Notes under the pieces: generated by a model
The model's database searches: none
What the model was told of the DNA's origin: nothing
Seen by the model: the letters and a program-made list of their open reading frames with translations, nothing else
Virus record (IMG/VR): IMGVR_UViG_3300047547_000041
Span: 80,841-144,840 of that record
Strand: one strand, 5' to 3'
Length of the DNA: 64,000 nucleotides
Source of the DNA: a virus
Position numbers and translations under genes: made by a program
In this document: one piece after another, positions 11,331 through 20,550 of the stretch
Layout of the letters: every line of letters starts with the position of its first letter
Numbering within the stretch: position 1 is the first letter of the stretch

Positions 11331-13625
11331 ATGGGTACAAAAAGACTGATTGGCATTCTGCCCGATCAAATTCCAAGAAATTCTGATTTGGGGACACTTG
11401 CTTTCCAAAGTTCGGAATATGTCCGTGTTACCAGACTCGCATCAGATTCTTTTGTTGCTGTTGGTAAGGCTATCGCTTCACACCCATTGGATGTTGTTGG
11501 TGATCTAAACAACACTGGTTCATATCGAATCGGTGGAAACGTTATTCTGTCCACAACTACATTGGGTAACAGTGTAGTCAATTCATCGCTTACAAGTGTT
11601 GGAACAATCACAAGTGGTACATGGTCAGGTTTGTTCGGAAACATTTCTGGTGCAAATCTGACGAACCTTACTGCCGGAAACTTGACCGGTACAATTCCTT
11701 CTGTTGTTCTCGGCAATTCCTCACTTTATGTTGGTACAACTCAGGTTGCGTTGAATAGACCTTCAGGCAATCTCGCACTTTCTGGTATCACATCGATTCA
11801 ATAGCCCGGTTCTACATCGGGTACTGTAACGTTGGTTCCTAACGCTGTTGCTGGTACAACTACACTGACTCTTCCAACATCGAGTGGCACCATTGCACTG
11901 TTGGCAAACAACCTTGGTAGCTTTGCTCCAACAACATCGGAGGAATTGCTAAGTGTTATCAGTGATGAAAGTGGTTCCGGCCAATTGGTGTTTTCAAACT
12001 CGCCAACATTGACAACCCCAACAATTTCAACGTCGATCAAATCAAATTCTTCAACGTTCTCTATTGTGCCGGAAACCGTGACAACATTGAATGTCGGTGG
12101 TTCCGATTTGACCGACTTAACTATTGGTGCAAACACAACTACATCTCAAACTGTAAACATTGCAACAGGCGCGACAACAACTGGAAACACCAAGTCAATT
12201 TTTATTGGTACCGGTGGTCTGAGTGGTTCAACCACTAATGTTACTATTGGTAGTAACACAGGCGCAGGAACTTTGCAAATTAACAGTCCATCAGTATCTT
12301 TCTCTGGCAATATGAATGTTGATGGTAGTGTTACTGGCAACACAGCAACATTTGTTTCGTCCGCAACTTCGAGGACATTTAATTCAACAGTCGCTACTGG
12401 TACTGCGCCATTTGTCGTGAACTCGACAACCCGTGTCGCGAATTTGAATGTTGCTGCTGCTGATGTTGCTGACAGGCTTACAACTCCTAGAACTATCAGT
12501 CTCAGCGGCGCTGTGACGGGCAGCGTGTCATTTAATGGTAGCTCAAATGTTAATATCGTAACATCGGTTACAGGCTCAATTACGCCATCTAGTATTGTTA
12601 CCACACAGCAGGGTGCGCTGAGTGGTTTCAGAAATCGAATTACTAACGGTGACGCAGTTTCATCTATTGTATATCCAACATCCACTATTACCGCTGGCAA
12701 TTCGGGGTTTTCCGGTCCCGCGAGATGGAAAATTGTACTGAACAATATAACCGGGCTGGCAATTACACAAACTTCTATTATCAACACCAACGCTACAACA
12801 ACACCTGTTGGCGGCATTAAACAAGCCGTAAGTTCTGCTGGTCCAGCCTCAATTGGCGCAACTCAATACTACCCTGGTATTCATCAAGTTATTGAGAGTG
12901 TAAACTGTGTTGATCTTTCTCAAAAAACTATTACAGTTTCTTTCTATTTTAGGTCTTCTGTGTCTGGAACATATGCGCTTGCTATTGGACAACATTCGGA
13001 TGCATCAAACGCTAACCCATCGTTTAGTTATGTGACAACTTTTACTATAGCTGTTGGTCAGGGCACTACGTTCCCTACCAGAATTGTTAAAACTATCCCC
13101 GCTGGTGGTATTACTCAAATTGCTTCGGCTAATGGTAATAAGGGAATTTCAATTTACATTGGTGCTATTGCAGGTTCAAATTTTGTTGCTGCTGCTGATA
13201 CATGGACAAATACTTTTGCTGTTTCTACTGCGAATGCAACAAATTGGGCGGCAACCGCAAGTGCGGTAATTGAAGCATATAACATTCAATTGGAAGAAGG
13301 GCCAGTCGCAACACCATTTGAAAAAAGAACAGTCAGTGCTGAAAACCTACTGGTTAACAGGTATGTAGTTATTACAACTCGTCCCGTGTCATTTCTTGGA
13401 TACAGCCCAAATGCGAATGGTATCGCATACATGAATTATCATTTCCCCACGCCTATGAGAATTGCTCCAACACCAACATCAAATTTTACGGTTAGTGCAA
13501 ATACTACGGGGTCATTTCTTGATGTTGGTGTTGATGGTATGACACTATCCGCTGTGAGGACTGATGCGGCAGCATCAATCTCGGCAACATACAACACAGG
13601 CAACATCATTTCAGCGGAGTTCTAA
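11331..13625 (+). CDS. Tail fibre-like protein, paralog of the preceding gene
   Basis: 764 codons with one TAG at 11802-11804, in a 92-bp block identical to the upstream paralog. It has an N-terminal QIPRNSDLG attachment segment, a long beta-repeat stalk, and a C-terminal domain starting SGFRNRITNG and ending GPVATPFEKRT. This last motif recurs at the C-termini of many phage fibres. A strong hairpin terminator follows at 13671. Two paralogous fibres in tandem may give alternative receptor binding or a heteromeric fibre; this is inference. Confidence 0.75.
11784..11875 (+). repeat. 92-bp block identical to 9424-9515
   Basis: Second copy of the fibre-gene repeat; see the copy at 9424. Suggests recent gene conversion or duplication. 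Confidence 0.9.
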
Positions 13626-13670
13626 GTAATTCAAAACTATAAGTCAGGGACAAAAAGTAAGGAAGGATTT

Positions 13671-13696
13671 GAGAGGGCTTCGGCCCTCTTTTCTTT
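13671..13696 (+). terminator. Rho-independent terminator after the fibre genes
   Basis: A GAGGGC stem, TTCG loop and GCCCTC arm are followed by TTTTCTTT on the + strand, 45 nt after the fibre stop codon. Confidence 0.85.
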
Positions 13697-13728
13697 GGTA
13701 AGTAGGAAATCGCATATTGAGGTAAAAC

Positions 13729-14001
13729 ATGTCACCCGCAAGAAACAGACTTTAGGAAATCATCACTGACAGTAAAGACAAAAGATTGTCGCTGACCAAA
13801 ATTGGTTCGTTCATGTCTTACATCATCATGAGTGTTGGTTTCGTTTACATCACCATGAAAATTGGTTTTGTTGCTGAAATGTGGATGATCTATGCCGCTG
13901 TTATGTCGGGTCATCAAACACTCAATAAGTTCTTGTCCCTGAAGTATGGCGCAGACAAGAATACCTCTAACGAAAGTTCAAACGATGGCACTCCCAAGTG
14001 A
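13729..14001 (+). CDS. Small membrane protein, possible holin
   Basis: 90 codons from ATG 13729, with GAGGT eight bases upstream. The ninth codon is TAG (13753-13755). After a short polar segment (ITDSKDKRLSLTKIG) there are two hydrophobic helices (about residues 27-43 and 45-62) and a polar tail. Small phage membrane proteins with an 'RLS-TK' motif before two helices are often called holins, but that role is not shown here. Its 3' end overlaps the next start by 17 nt. Confidence 0.65.
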
Positions 14002-15805
14002 TTTGAAATCAAGTCTCAAGAATCAGTCAAAATCATCTGATATTGAAAAGAGTCTTGAGAAACAAAACCAAAATATTGGCGAAACGCTCAAGGAATCAAT
14101 CAAGGATGGTTTCACTGAAGCTAAGAGTAGTGCTTCGGAATTCCGTACCAAATACTTTTCTCGTAGAGGTATTGGTAGAGAAACCATTCGAGGTGGTTTG
14201 TCAATTGCGGAAGAAATCATCCCGTTCGCAAAGAGTATCACAACGCCTATCAAGATGACGCTTGAGCGTGATTTGCAGGCTGAAATCAAGACTAAACGCG
14301 CACTGAACAATACTGAACTCAAGCGTGATGAAAAGGCTCAAAACGTCTTGCTTGAAAAGTTTGGCGAGTCTGTCAAAGACCAAGAACAAGGTCTGAGGGA
14401 CAAGTTCAAACAAATCATGAAACTCAAGGAAGAGGGTTTCAATGAACGTGACATTTTCGCTCAAGAAGGTTTCAAAGACTTCGAGAAGTTCTTTTACAAC
14501 AGTTTCAAGAAAACTGAAATCTCGCAAGATTCAAACCAAGAAAGTGGTTTGGGTGGTGAAACCACAACCGCAATCAAAGAACAGACAAAGATCATCACCG
14601 ATCAAACTCAGGCGTTGCGTGATCAAACGCCCATTCTGAGCGCACAGGAAGAATCTCTAAAGAATATCAACACTTTGGTTGAACAGGTTGCAAATAGCCC
14701 ACTGGCTAAAGAAATTCTGAACGATTACCAAACCAAACTCGAACAAATCATTAAGACTCGCGCAGAACAACAACCAAAAACTCTCAGTGATGAAGAAAAG
14801 GTTGCAAAGACTGTCACGGAGTTGGACGCTTTTACAGAATATCGAAAACTCAACAAAGACCTTGAAAATAAGTTGAAGCCTATTGTTGAGAAAGAGACTG
14901 TCAAAAAGAAAGTTTCCGAAAATCCCGGTTTGCCACTGATTACGAAACTTGAGAAACAGAAAGATCAGCTACCATTTAAGAAAACGGGTGTTGCAACTGG
15001 TTCTGCACTGTTGATGCAATTGCTTGAACGCGCGGGTTCAAACCCTAGTGATTCTATTGCTCAAAAACGTGCACAAGAAACACAAAAGGAAAACGAACTG
15101 GTTCACAATGAACTGCAATCCGAACAAAACAAAAAAATTGATACTGTAGCACAAAACACCGATGAAACCGTCACGGTTTTGAAATCAATTGAGGCAAAAC
15201 TTGATAAGGGTGGTGACGACACTGGTTCTTTCTATGATCGTCTGAAAGACCGATTTGGTGGTGTTATTGGCGGTGGCGGTGGAAAGGGTGGCAAGGTAAC
15301 GCCTCCGAAACCATCCCCGGGCGATGCTGGAAAAGCTAGCAAACTTGGAAAAATTGGTAAAGCTGGAAAAATGGGTTCGAGTCTTTTGAAGAAGATTCCG
15401 GGCGTTGGTCTTGCCGCTGGCATCGGTCTTGCGGGTAGTGCATTGCTTGATGGTGACTTTGTTGGTGCCGGGCTGAACCTTGCTTCCGGTGTTGCATCAA
15501 CGGTTCCGGGTATTGGAACCGCAATTTCTTTGGGTCTTGATGGTATCGATATGGCGAGAGATTTGACCGCTGTGACAGATAATATTTCCGCTGGTGTGGA
15601 TATGTTGCCCGATGTTTTGGAGAAAGCCGCAGATTCGAATCAATCGTTCATGGATGTTATCAAACAATCTCAAACACCATCAATTGTTGATGCATCAACA
15701 GTGAACAACAATACATCGATTCAATATGTTGCGCCAAGGGTAAGAAATCCTGAACCAACATTTGAGCGTCTTAGTAATTCCAGATATGACACAAGGGTGA
15801 ACTGA
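13985..15805 (+). CDS. Coiled-coil virion protein with hydrophobic Gly-rich C-terminal region
   Basis: 606 residues; the start chosen is MALPSDLK, overlapping the previous gene. Residues 1-400 are Lys/Glu/Gln-rich and strongly coiled-coil. About residues 430-470 are Gly/Lys-rich, and about 470-530 form a hydrophobic Gly/Ala/Leu segment (VGLAAGIGLAGSALL) that could insert in a membrane. Long coiled coil plus amphipathic Gly-rich C-terminus fits a tail-associated or DNA-ejection structural protein. I cannot name a T4 equivalent. Its stop overlaps the next ATG (TGATG). Confidence 0.6.
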   Translation: MALPSDLKSSLKNQSKSSDIEKSLEKQNQNIGETLKESIKDGFTEAKSSASEFRTKYFSRRGIGRETIRGGLSIAEEIIPFAKSITTPIKMTLERDLQAEIKTKRALNNTELKRDEKAQNVLLEKFGESVKDQEQGLRDKFKQIMKLKEEGFNERDIFAQEGFKDFEKFFYNSFKKTEISQDSNQESGLGGETTTAIKEQTKIITDQTQALRDQTPILSAQEESLKNINTLVEQVANSPLAKEILNDYQTKLEQIIKTRAEQQPKTLSDEEKVAKTVTELDAFTEYRKLNKDLENKLKPIVEKETVKKKVSENPGLPLITKLEKQKDQLPFKKTGVATGSALLMQLLERAGSNPSDSIAQKRAQETQKENELVHNELQSEQNKKIDTVAQNTDETVTVLKSIEAKLDKGGDDTGSFYDRLKDRFGGVIGGGGGKGGKVTPPKPSPGDAGKASKLGKIGKAGKMGSSLLKKIPGVGLAAGIGLAGSALLDGDFVGAGLNLASGVASTVPGIGTAISLGLDGIDMARDLTAVTDNISAGVDMLPDVLEKAADSNQSFMDVIKQSQTPSIVDASTVNNNTSIQYVAPRVRNPEPTFERLSNSRYDTRVN

Positions 15806-16218
15806 TGAACTATCCAGTTAATCACAATTTGCATCCATTTAACGTTTACAATCAAAACAGGTTTGATATGACATACCTTGACATTTATGTTTCGACTGGT
15901 ACAGACTTTGAGTTTACTTTTGATGTGAGCGAATTCATCGAGCCGGAAGACGATTAGCTTGATGGTTCGTGGACAATTGAAACCGTTTACTCTCAAAGCC
16001 GATATTCAAAAGTTAAACAGAATTTCTCGACGGAGATTTTGAATTCAAGAGAAATCAAAATCAGTTTGCAAGATTCGCAGACCGTAAATCTCAAATACAA
16101 TAAATATGTGTATTCGGTTTTTCTTGTAAAAGATTCTGCGAAGCGAACCCTTATTTCTGAAGGCGTGATGCAAGTAAATCAGATTGTGACTCCTAACAGA
16201 CAGAATGGGGGAATTTAA
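15805..16218 (+). CDS. Virion-associated protein of unknown function, with TAG
   Basis: 137 codons with TAG at 15955-15957. The frame runs on without other stops and ends TAA, overlapping the ATG of gp13. The product is mostly beta (VYVSTGTDFEFTFDVSEF, and later VYSVFLVKDSAKRTLISEG) with no recognised motif. Overlap with structural genes on both sides suggests a head-tail or tail accessory part. Confidence 0.6.
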
Positions 16219-17183
16219 TGCCTATCATTTCGACTAGAGAAGAATTCATTGACAATGTGAAACGCCGCCTTGGATGGCCCGTTATCAGTTTGGAACTTGA
16301 AGAAAACCAGATTGACGACCGTGTTGATGAAGCAATCGATTTTTTCTTTGATTTCCACTATGACGGTACTGTTAGAACCTACTTGAAGCACCAACTGAGT
16401 GCAACAGAGGTATCATTCGTGAGTCCTGCTTAGGGAATCATTCCGGGTGAGCGTTTGGAACGCTCAGATGGCTCAGGGTTCACCGTTTTGAGTGTTGCCA
16501 ATGGCTCAGGTAGTGTCCTCACAAAAAACTCGTCTGGTGTCCAAATTGGCGAAACGCTGACCGGTAACATGTCCGGTGTCACTGTTGTGATTGACGCTGT
16601 TGATATCGGAGACATTGAAAACCGGTTCATCGACCTTCGTGACATTAACGGTAACCATGTGATTCGAGGCGTTTCAAGAATTGTTCCGATTGAGAGTGCA
16701 TCCGGTACGTCAAATGGTCATGTGTTTGATGCGCGTTATCACGCAACAATTGACGCTTTGTATACCATCAATCATGGCGGAATGCTTGACTACAGCATTG
16801 CAATGTCAAACTTGACTTTGTTGGATCAAGTTTTGCGCCCACGCCAATCAGTTCGGTTCAACAAGGCTCAAGGGTTGCTGTATGTTGATATGGATTGGGA
16901 AAAATACACCCCGGGCGACTAGATCATTGTTGATTGCTTCCGTGTTGTTGATCCTGAAATTTTCAGCGACATTTACAATGATCGAAACTTGCAAAAACTT
17001 GCCGCAGCATACCTGAAAAAGCAATGGGGTACAAACATCAAGAAATATGCAAACGTTTCTCTGATTGCTGGTGTCACGATTGACGGTAACACGATTTATC
17101 AGGAAGGTGTTGCGGAGTCTGCCGAAGCTGAAACTTCTATCAGGGATAACTATGAAATCCCACCTATCGGATTCTTTGAGTAA
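16218..17183 (+). CDS. 13: Neck protein gp13 (two in-frame TAG codons)
   Basis: 321 codons, close to T4 gp13 (309). The N-terminus (TREEFIDNVKRRLGWPVISL, then DDRVDEAIDFFFDFHYDG) and the C-terminal segment (VVDPEIFSDIYNDRNLQK, KKQWGTNIKKY, GVTIDG) are the conserved parts of this family. TAG at 16431 and 16920 interrupt otherwise continuous homology. At the second, related phages usually have an aromatic residue (GD-Y-I). gp13 with gp14 forms the head-completion neck. Order 13-14-15-16 matches T4. Confidence 0.85.
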
Positions 17184-17977
17184 TGGCAACAATCAACCCA
17201 TTTTTTAACCGTTCGGCCAAACAAGTCGAGGCCGAATATGTTCAGGACATGATTGAAGAATCTATCAAGATTCAGGGTCTTGAGGTTTACTACATTCCTA
17301 GAATCCTGAACAATTTTGACAAGATTTTCGGCGAGTCAACTGACGTTTCTTTCAACGTTGCTATTCCAATGGCAATGTATCCCGAAACTCGTCAATTCAT
17401 CGGTCAAGACACGTTGACACGTTTCGGTTTGCAGTCTTTCCAAACATGTGATTTTTCTGTTGGTAGAAGACACTTCGAAGAACAATATCGAGATAATATC
17501 CCACCATCGCGTGACCCAAAACTAACTTGGCGACCATGTGAAGGTGACTTGATTTTCATTTCGTCTAATGTTATTCAGGGCAACCCATCAATTTTTGAAA
17601 TCAAGTTTGTTGATGATGATTCACCTGTTTGGCACCAATTGGGTAAGAATTTCACATGGAAACTCAATTGTGAATTGTTCCAATACAGCAAAGAAGAGTT
17701 CTCTACCGGTAACACCGAAATTGACAATGATGTGTTCGGAAAGTACAACACAACAAATGAGAAATACATTTTGTTGGAAATCTCTTCGGATGCCATTCAA
17801 ACCAGTTTGGCATATGAGCAATCCGGTACACCGATCAATCTTGAGGCATCAGAAAATTCAGAAACTTCTACTGTTGTGACAACGCCATATGGCGACAACA
17901 TGGAAATCAAACAAGAATTTTGTGAGAAAATCGTAACTAATGAATGGGATGAATCCGATCCCTTTGGAGGTTTCTAA
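17183..17977 (+). CDS. 14: Neck protein gp14
   Basis: 264 residues (T4 gp14 is 256). Family features seen: YIPRILNNFDKIFGE near residue 40, GQDTLTRFGLQ, CEGDLIFISSNV, and FEIKFVDDDSPVWHQLGK followed by LNCELFQYS. gp14 joins gp13 at the head-tail connector. Its start overlaps the gp13 stop and its stop overlaps the gp15 ATG (TAATG). No TAG codon is present. Confidence 0.88.
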   Translation: MATINPFFNRSAKQVEAEYVQDMIEESIKIQGLEVYYIPRILNNFDKIFGESTDVSFNVAIPMAMYPETRQFIGQDTLTRFGLQSFQTCDFSVGRRHFEEQYRDNIPPSRDPKLTWRPCEGDLIFISSNVIQGNPSIFEIKFVDDDSPVWHQLGKNFTWKLNCELFQYSKEEFSTGNTEIDNDVFGKYNTTNEKYILLEISSDAIQTSLAYEQSGTPINLEASENSETSTVVTTPYGDNMEIKQEFCEKIVTNEWDESDPFGGF

Positions 17978-18798
17978 TGATTCCGGGTTTCACTGGTCAT
18001 CAAGTAATTCGTAAAACGGTTGTTGCTTTTGGTAGCTTGTTTTCTCGTTTGTACGTTATCACCAGAAATAAGGATGGTGAAATCATTCAATCGAAGAAGA
18101 TTCCGATCACATATTTGCCAAAGGAAAAGTGGGTTCGTCGTACTGGTGAAAACCCTCTGGTCACAAACGAAATTTTGACAACTCTTCCGCGTGCTTCGTT
18201 CGAGTTGACAAACCTTTCATACAACTCTTCGCGTCAGTTGCCAAAGTTCAACCAAACTTCCATCAATGGCGGTGGAACACAGGGTTCACCAACGCCTTAC
18301 GACTTGTCATTTAACCTTTATGTGACCACCAAGACGCTTGATGAAATGTATCAGGTCATGGAGCAAATTCTTCCATTCTTCAGCCCGGAATAGGTTGTCA
18401 GTGTGAAGGTGGACGGTTCATCTGATGGTGTCATGGATGTTCCAATTATTTTGGAAAGCAATACAACTGAAGACTCGTATGATGGTGATTTTGTTGACCG
18501 TAGAGAAATCATCACGACATTCACGTTTACAGCCAAGGTAAATCTGTATCAGGCAACCAAGGGTATTGATTACGCCAAAATTGCCGGTATTGTTGATGAA
18601 TGCTGTAATGATGGTGAAGTGCTTGGTAGAATCAAGAAAGTCATTATCGACATTCCTCAAGGCAACACAAGGTATACGGCACAAGTTGTGCAGGCTTCAG
18701 CCGAAAAGGAAGACTTGCACAAGGTTATCGAATCCGAAAACGAAATGCCTATCGAAGACCTTATCAAAAACGTGAACATTCATCCTGAGTATTTCTGA
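17977..18798 (+). CDS. 15: Tail completion / sheath terminator protein gp15 (one TAG)
   Basis: 273 codons, the length of T4 gp15 (272). Typical segments: VIRKTVVAFGSLFSRLYV, KKIPITYLPKEKW, LPRASFELTNLSYNSSRQ, then MYQVMEQILPFFSPE. TAG (18391) falls directly after this; T4 has Phe at the aligned place. After it VVSVKVDG and TEDSYDGDFVDRREI continue the family pattern. gp15 caps the tail tube and sheath and joins the neck. Confidence 0.88.
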
Positions 18799-19244
18799 TG
18801 CCAACGAAAAATCAAAATCAAAGTATCGCTGATGCGCTTGACGTTGAACCTTTCTTCCCTGAACAGGAAGAGAGTTTTGATATTGTTGAGCAAATCGAGA
18901 ATTAGCCTGATCAGGGTTCGGTTGATGAATATGCTGAGTAGGCAAAATCAAAGGCAATTGCCAAGAAACAAATCATTGGTTTGATGCAAACCGCAAATGA
19001 GGCAATTTCGGAACTTCATGAAATCGCTCGTTCAACAGAAAAATCTTTCGACTACGAACGTGTTTTCAAGGGTATTGAGTCGGTTTCGCATCTTGCCAAA
19101 ACTCTAGTCGATATTGACAAGCCTGTTGAGAAAAAGCAACCACAGAGTTCAACTGTGATTGACAACAGTGTTACAAACAACACCATGAGTTTGAACACCA
19201 ATGATGTTTTTGATGCTGTTCGTAGAGCACTGAACAAAGATTAA
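18798..19244 (+). CDS. 16: Small terminase subunit gp16 (two TAG codons)
   Basis: 148 codons with TAG at 18903 and 18939 in the acidic N-terminal region. The central helical region (NEAISELHEIARSTEKSFDY, then FKGIESVSHLAKTLVDID) is the conserved core of T4-type small terminases, which bind DNA and regulate the packaging motor gp17. It directly follows gp15 as in T4, but gp17 does not follow. Its TAA overlaps the stop of the convergent endolysin gene. Confidence 0.75.
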
Positions 19245-19615
19245 ATCTGACAGAAGACCTGTTTACCAAGTCTTTTCTTTTTCTTGCATTCATCTGCCCA
19301 ATGTGGGTAAATGTCGGCGCGATAGAAGTGTGTGGCCCCCTTTGTGGGGTCTTTCTTTTTCCCATCGAGAATTTCTTGAGCGAGGTTCATTGATTTGAAC
19401 CATGCTTCCGACTCAGTGACCTTTGGCGAAGTCTTGTTCGGTTTGACCCATGAGAATTGATTTTTCTGTTTCACTGTGTCGCAAACACGTTCTTCATCAT
19501 TTTCCGAACGATTCATGACAACGTGTGCCACAGCGACTTGAGCGACAACCGGTTCTGACCGACTTTCATGGTAGATGGTTGACGCCAAGCAAATTAGTGC
19601 AGTTTGTAGAATCAC
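19241..19615 (-). CDS. Endolysin, SleB-type cell wall hydrolase
   Basis: 124 residues. The pattern CLASTIYHESRSEPVVAQVA then AHVVMNRSENDE is the SleB / Hydrolase_2 fold, whose Glu after the His is the proposed catalytic residue. Later QFSWVKPNK and GATHFYRADIYPHWA also fit this family of peptidoglycan hydrolases. The start is GTG, overlapping the preceding stop (GTGA). No clear signal peptide is seen, so a holin would be needed for access to the wall; the two small membrane proteins at 13729 and 19803 are candidates. Confidence 0.8.
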   Translation of the reverse strand: MILQTALICLASTIYHESRSEPVVAQVAVAHVVMNRSENDEERVCDTVKQKNQFSWVKPNKTSPKVTESEAWFKSMNLAQEILDGKKKDPTKGATHFYRADIYPHWADECKKKKRLGKQVFCQI

Positions 19616-19803
19616 GATTTTTCCAACACCCCATCAATTTCTTGATCAGTTGCCCATATTTGACCACCCGTGTCCAGAAGTTCAATGTTGTGTGGCATGG
19701 CATAGTCTTCGGGATCGCGACAAATATAAATCGCCTCACGATGTTCACCATATGCGAAGTACCAACAACGTTCACCACGTTCGAAAAATTTCAGTAGCTT
19801 CAT
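19612..19803 (-). CDS. Small conserved phage protein
   Basis: 63 residues from MKLLKFFERGERCWYFAYGE; the start overlaps the upstream stop (TGATG). The mix of aromatic and acidic residues suggests a small folded protein, but I do not recognise the family. It lies between a one-helix membrane protein and the endolysin in one operon, so a lysis-related role is possible but unproven. Confidence 0.5.
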   Translation of the reverse strand: MKLLKFFERGERCWYFAYGEHREAIYICRDPEDYAMPHNIELLDTGGQIWATDQEIDGVLEKS

Positions 19804-19961
19804 CAGAACCCCACTTCGATCTTGCCATTTTCGCGGGTAACCTTTGCCCATGGCAGTGCCACCATAGCAAAAAGAATTACAATCGGTAAAACAATCATCG
19901 CGACTGCACCGATGATAGGCAGAGTGAAGAAAATGAAAGTCTTGATTGCGAAGTTGGACAT
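19803..19961 (-). CDS. Small membrane protein
   Basis: 52 residues starting MSNFAIKTF. One long hydrophobic stretch (residues 8-37, IFFTLPIIGAVAMIVLPIVI) could span the membrane once or form a hairpin; the C-terminus is polar. First gene after the promoter at 19995 and cotranscribed with the endolysin. It could be a holin or spanin-like factor, or an early host-membrane effector. Confidence 0.6.
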   Translation of the reverse strand: MSNFAIKTFIFFTLPIIGAVAMIVLPIVILFAMVALPWAKVTRENGKIEVGF

Positions 19962-19994
19962 GATTTTCCTTAGTTGATTTGTTGCGATGTATGA

Positions 19995-20023
19995 ATTATG
20001 TCCCTTCGGGACCATCTTGTCAA
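19995..20023 (-). promoter_or_regulatory. Sigma70-type promoter with palindromic spacer
   Basis: TTGACA (20018-20023) and CATAAT (19995-20000) are separated by 17 nt. The spacer region carries a GTCCC/GGGAC palindrome. The start codon of the downstream gene is 34 nt past the -10. Confidence 0.8.
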
Positions 20024-20422
20024 TCACAAAGTTGTAACAGTTTGTGTGGTTTCAGTGTAGGTAAGATTCCAACGTTCGGCAATTCTTTTCATTTCGCGTT
20101 CAAAACTTGGGGCTCCATTGACGCTCCAAATACCATCATGTGCCCGTTGAAGTTCTGTCAGAAGATTCAATTGATGAACAGAAAAGAACTTTTCGTATTC
20201 AGCCTTTCGATAGCGTTCCATCGAAACAATTGAAGTTCCGTGTCCCACAATACTATCCCACGAATTTGCAGTTTCATCATCGATGCAATGACCGACAGCA
20301 CATTTCAAACCACCATTACCACGATATGCACAACCATAGTCACGAGATGATTGTTCGTAACCCTGTTCGCGAATACCGAACAGTGCCTTGTCAAAGATTT
20401 CTTGATTGGTCAGTTGAGTCAT
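20024..20422 (-). CDS. Member of the TNQEIFDKALFGIR family (copy 1)
   Basis: 132 residues from MTQLTNQEIF. One of four paralogs in the window, sharing FDKALFGIR-QGY, a CAYRG segment, KCAVGHCIDDETA and a C-terminal helical part ending in LTYTE. The Cys/His cluster could bind a metal. Similar 'YRG-GLKCAVG' proteins occur in many phages without known function. Its stop codon abuts the -35 of the next promoter, so the genes are packed end to end. Confidence 0.7.
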   Translation of the reverse strand: MTQLTNQEIFDKALFGIREQGYEQSSRDYGCAYRGNGGLKCAVGHCIDDETANSWDSIVGHGTSIVSMERYRKAEYEKFFSVHQLNLLTELQRAHDGIWSVNGAPSFEREMKRIAERWNLTYTETTQTVTTL

Positions 20423-20457
20423 GATGTTCAATTGAAAGTTGTGTTGCGATGAAATGA

Positions 20458-20486
20458 ATTATGGTTCAGAAATGTTTCAGTGTCAA
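20458..20486 (-). promoter_or_regulatory. Sigma70-type promoter without spacer palindrome
   Basis: TTGACA (20481-20486), 17-nt spacer, CATAAT (20458-20463), then the same CATCGCAACACAACTTTCAA type of leader seen at other copies. It follows the gp32 terminator directly. Confidence 0.8.
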
Positions 20487-20506
20487 CAACAAAGTTGTAA
20501 CAGAAT

Positions 20507-20530
20507 GAAAAAAGACCCCGAAGGGTCTTT
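20507..20530 (-). terminator. Terminator after gene 32
   Basis: On the - strand an AAAGACCC stem, TTCG loop and GGGTCTTT arm run into a T-tract, 20 nt past the gp32 stop. Confidence 0.9.
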
Positions 20531-20550
20531 CGTGTCAGGTCAATCAGAAA

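Noticed and set aside
6050-13625. Fibre genes read as several adjacent short genes or pseudogenes ending in TAG
   Set aside because: The frame, composition and homology continue directly after each TAG, no ribosome sites precede the downstream pieces, and the same pattern is found in essential genes.
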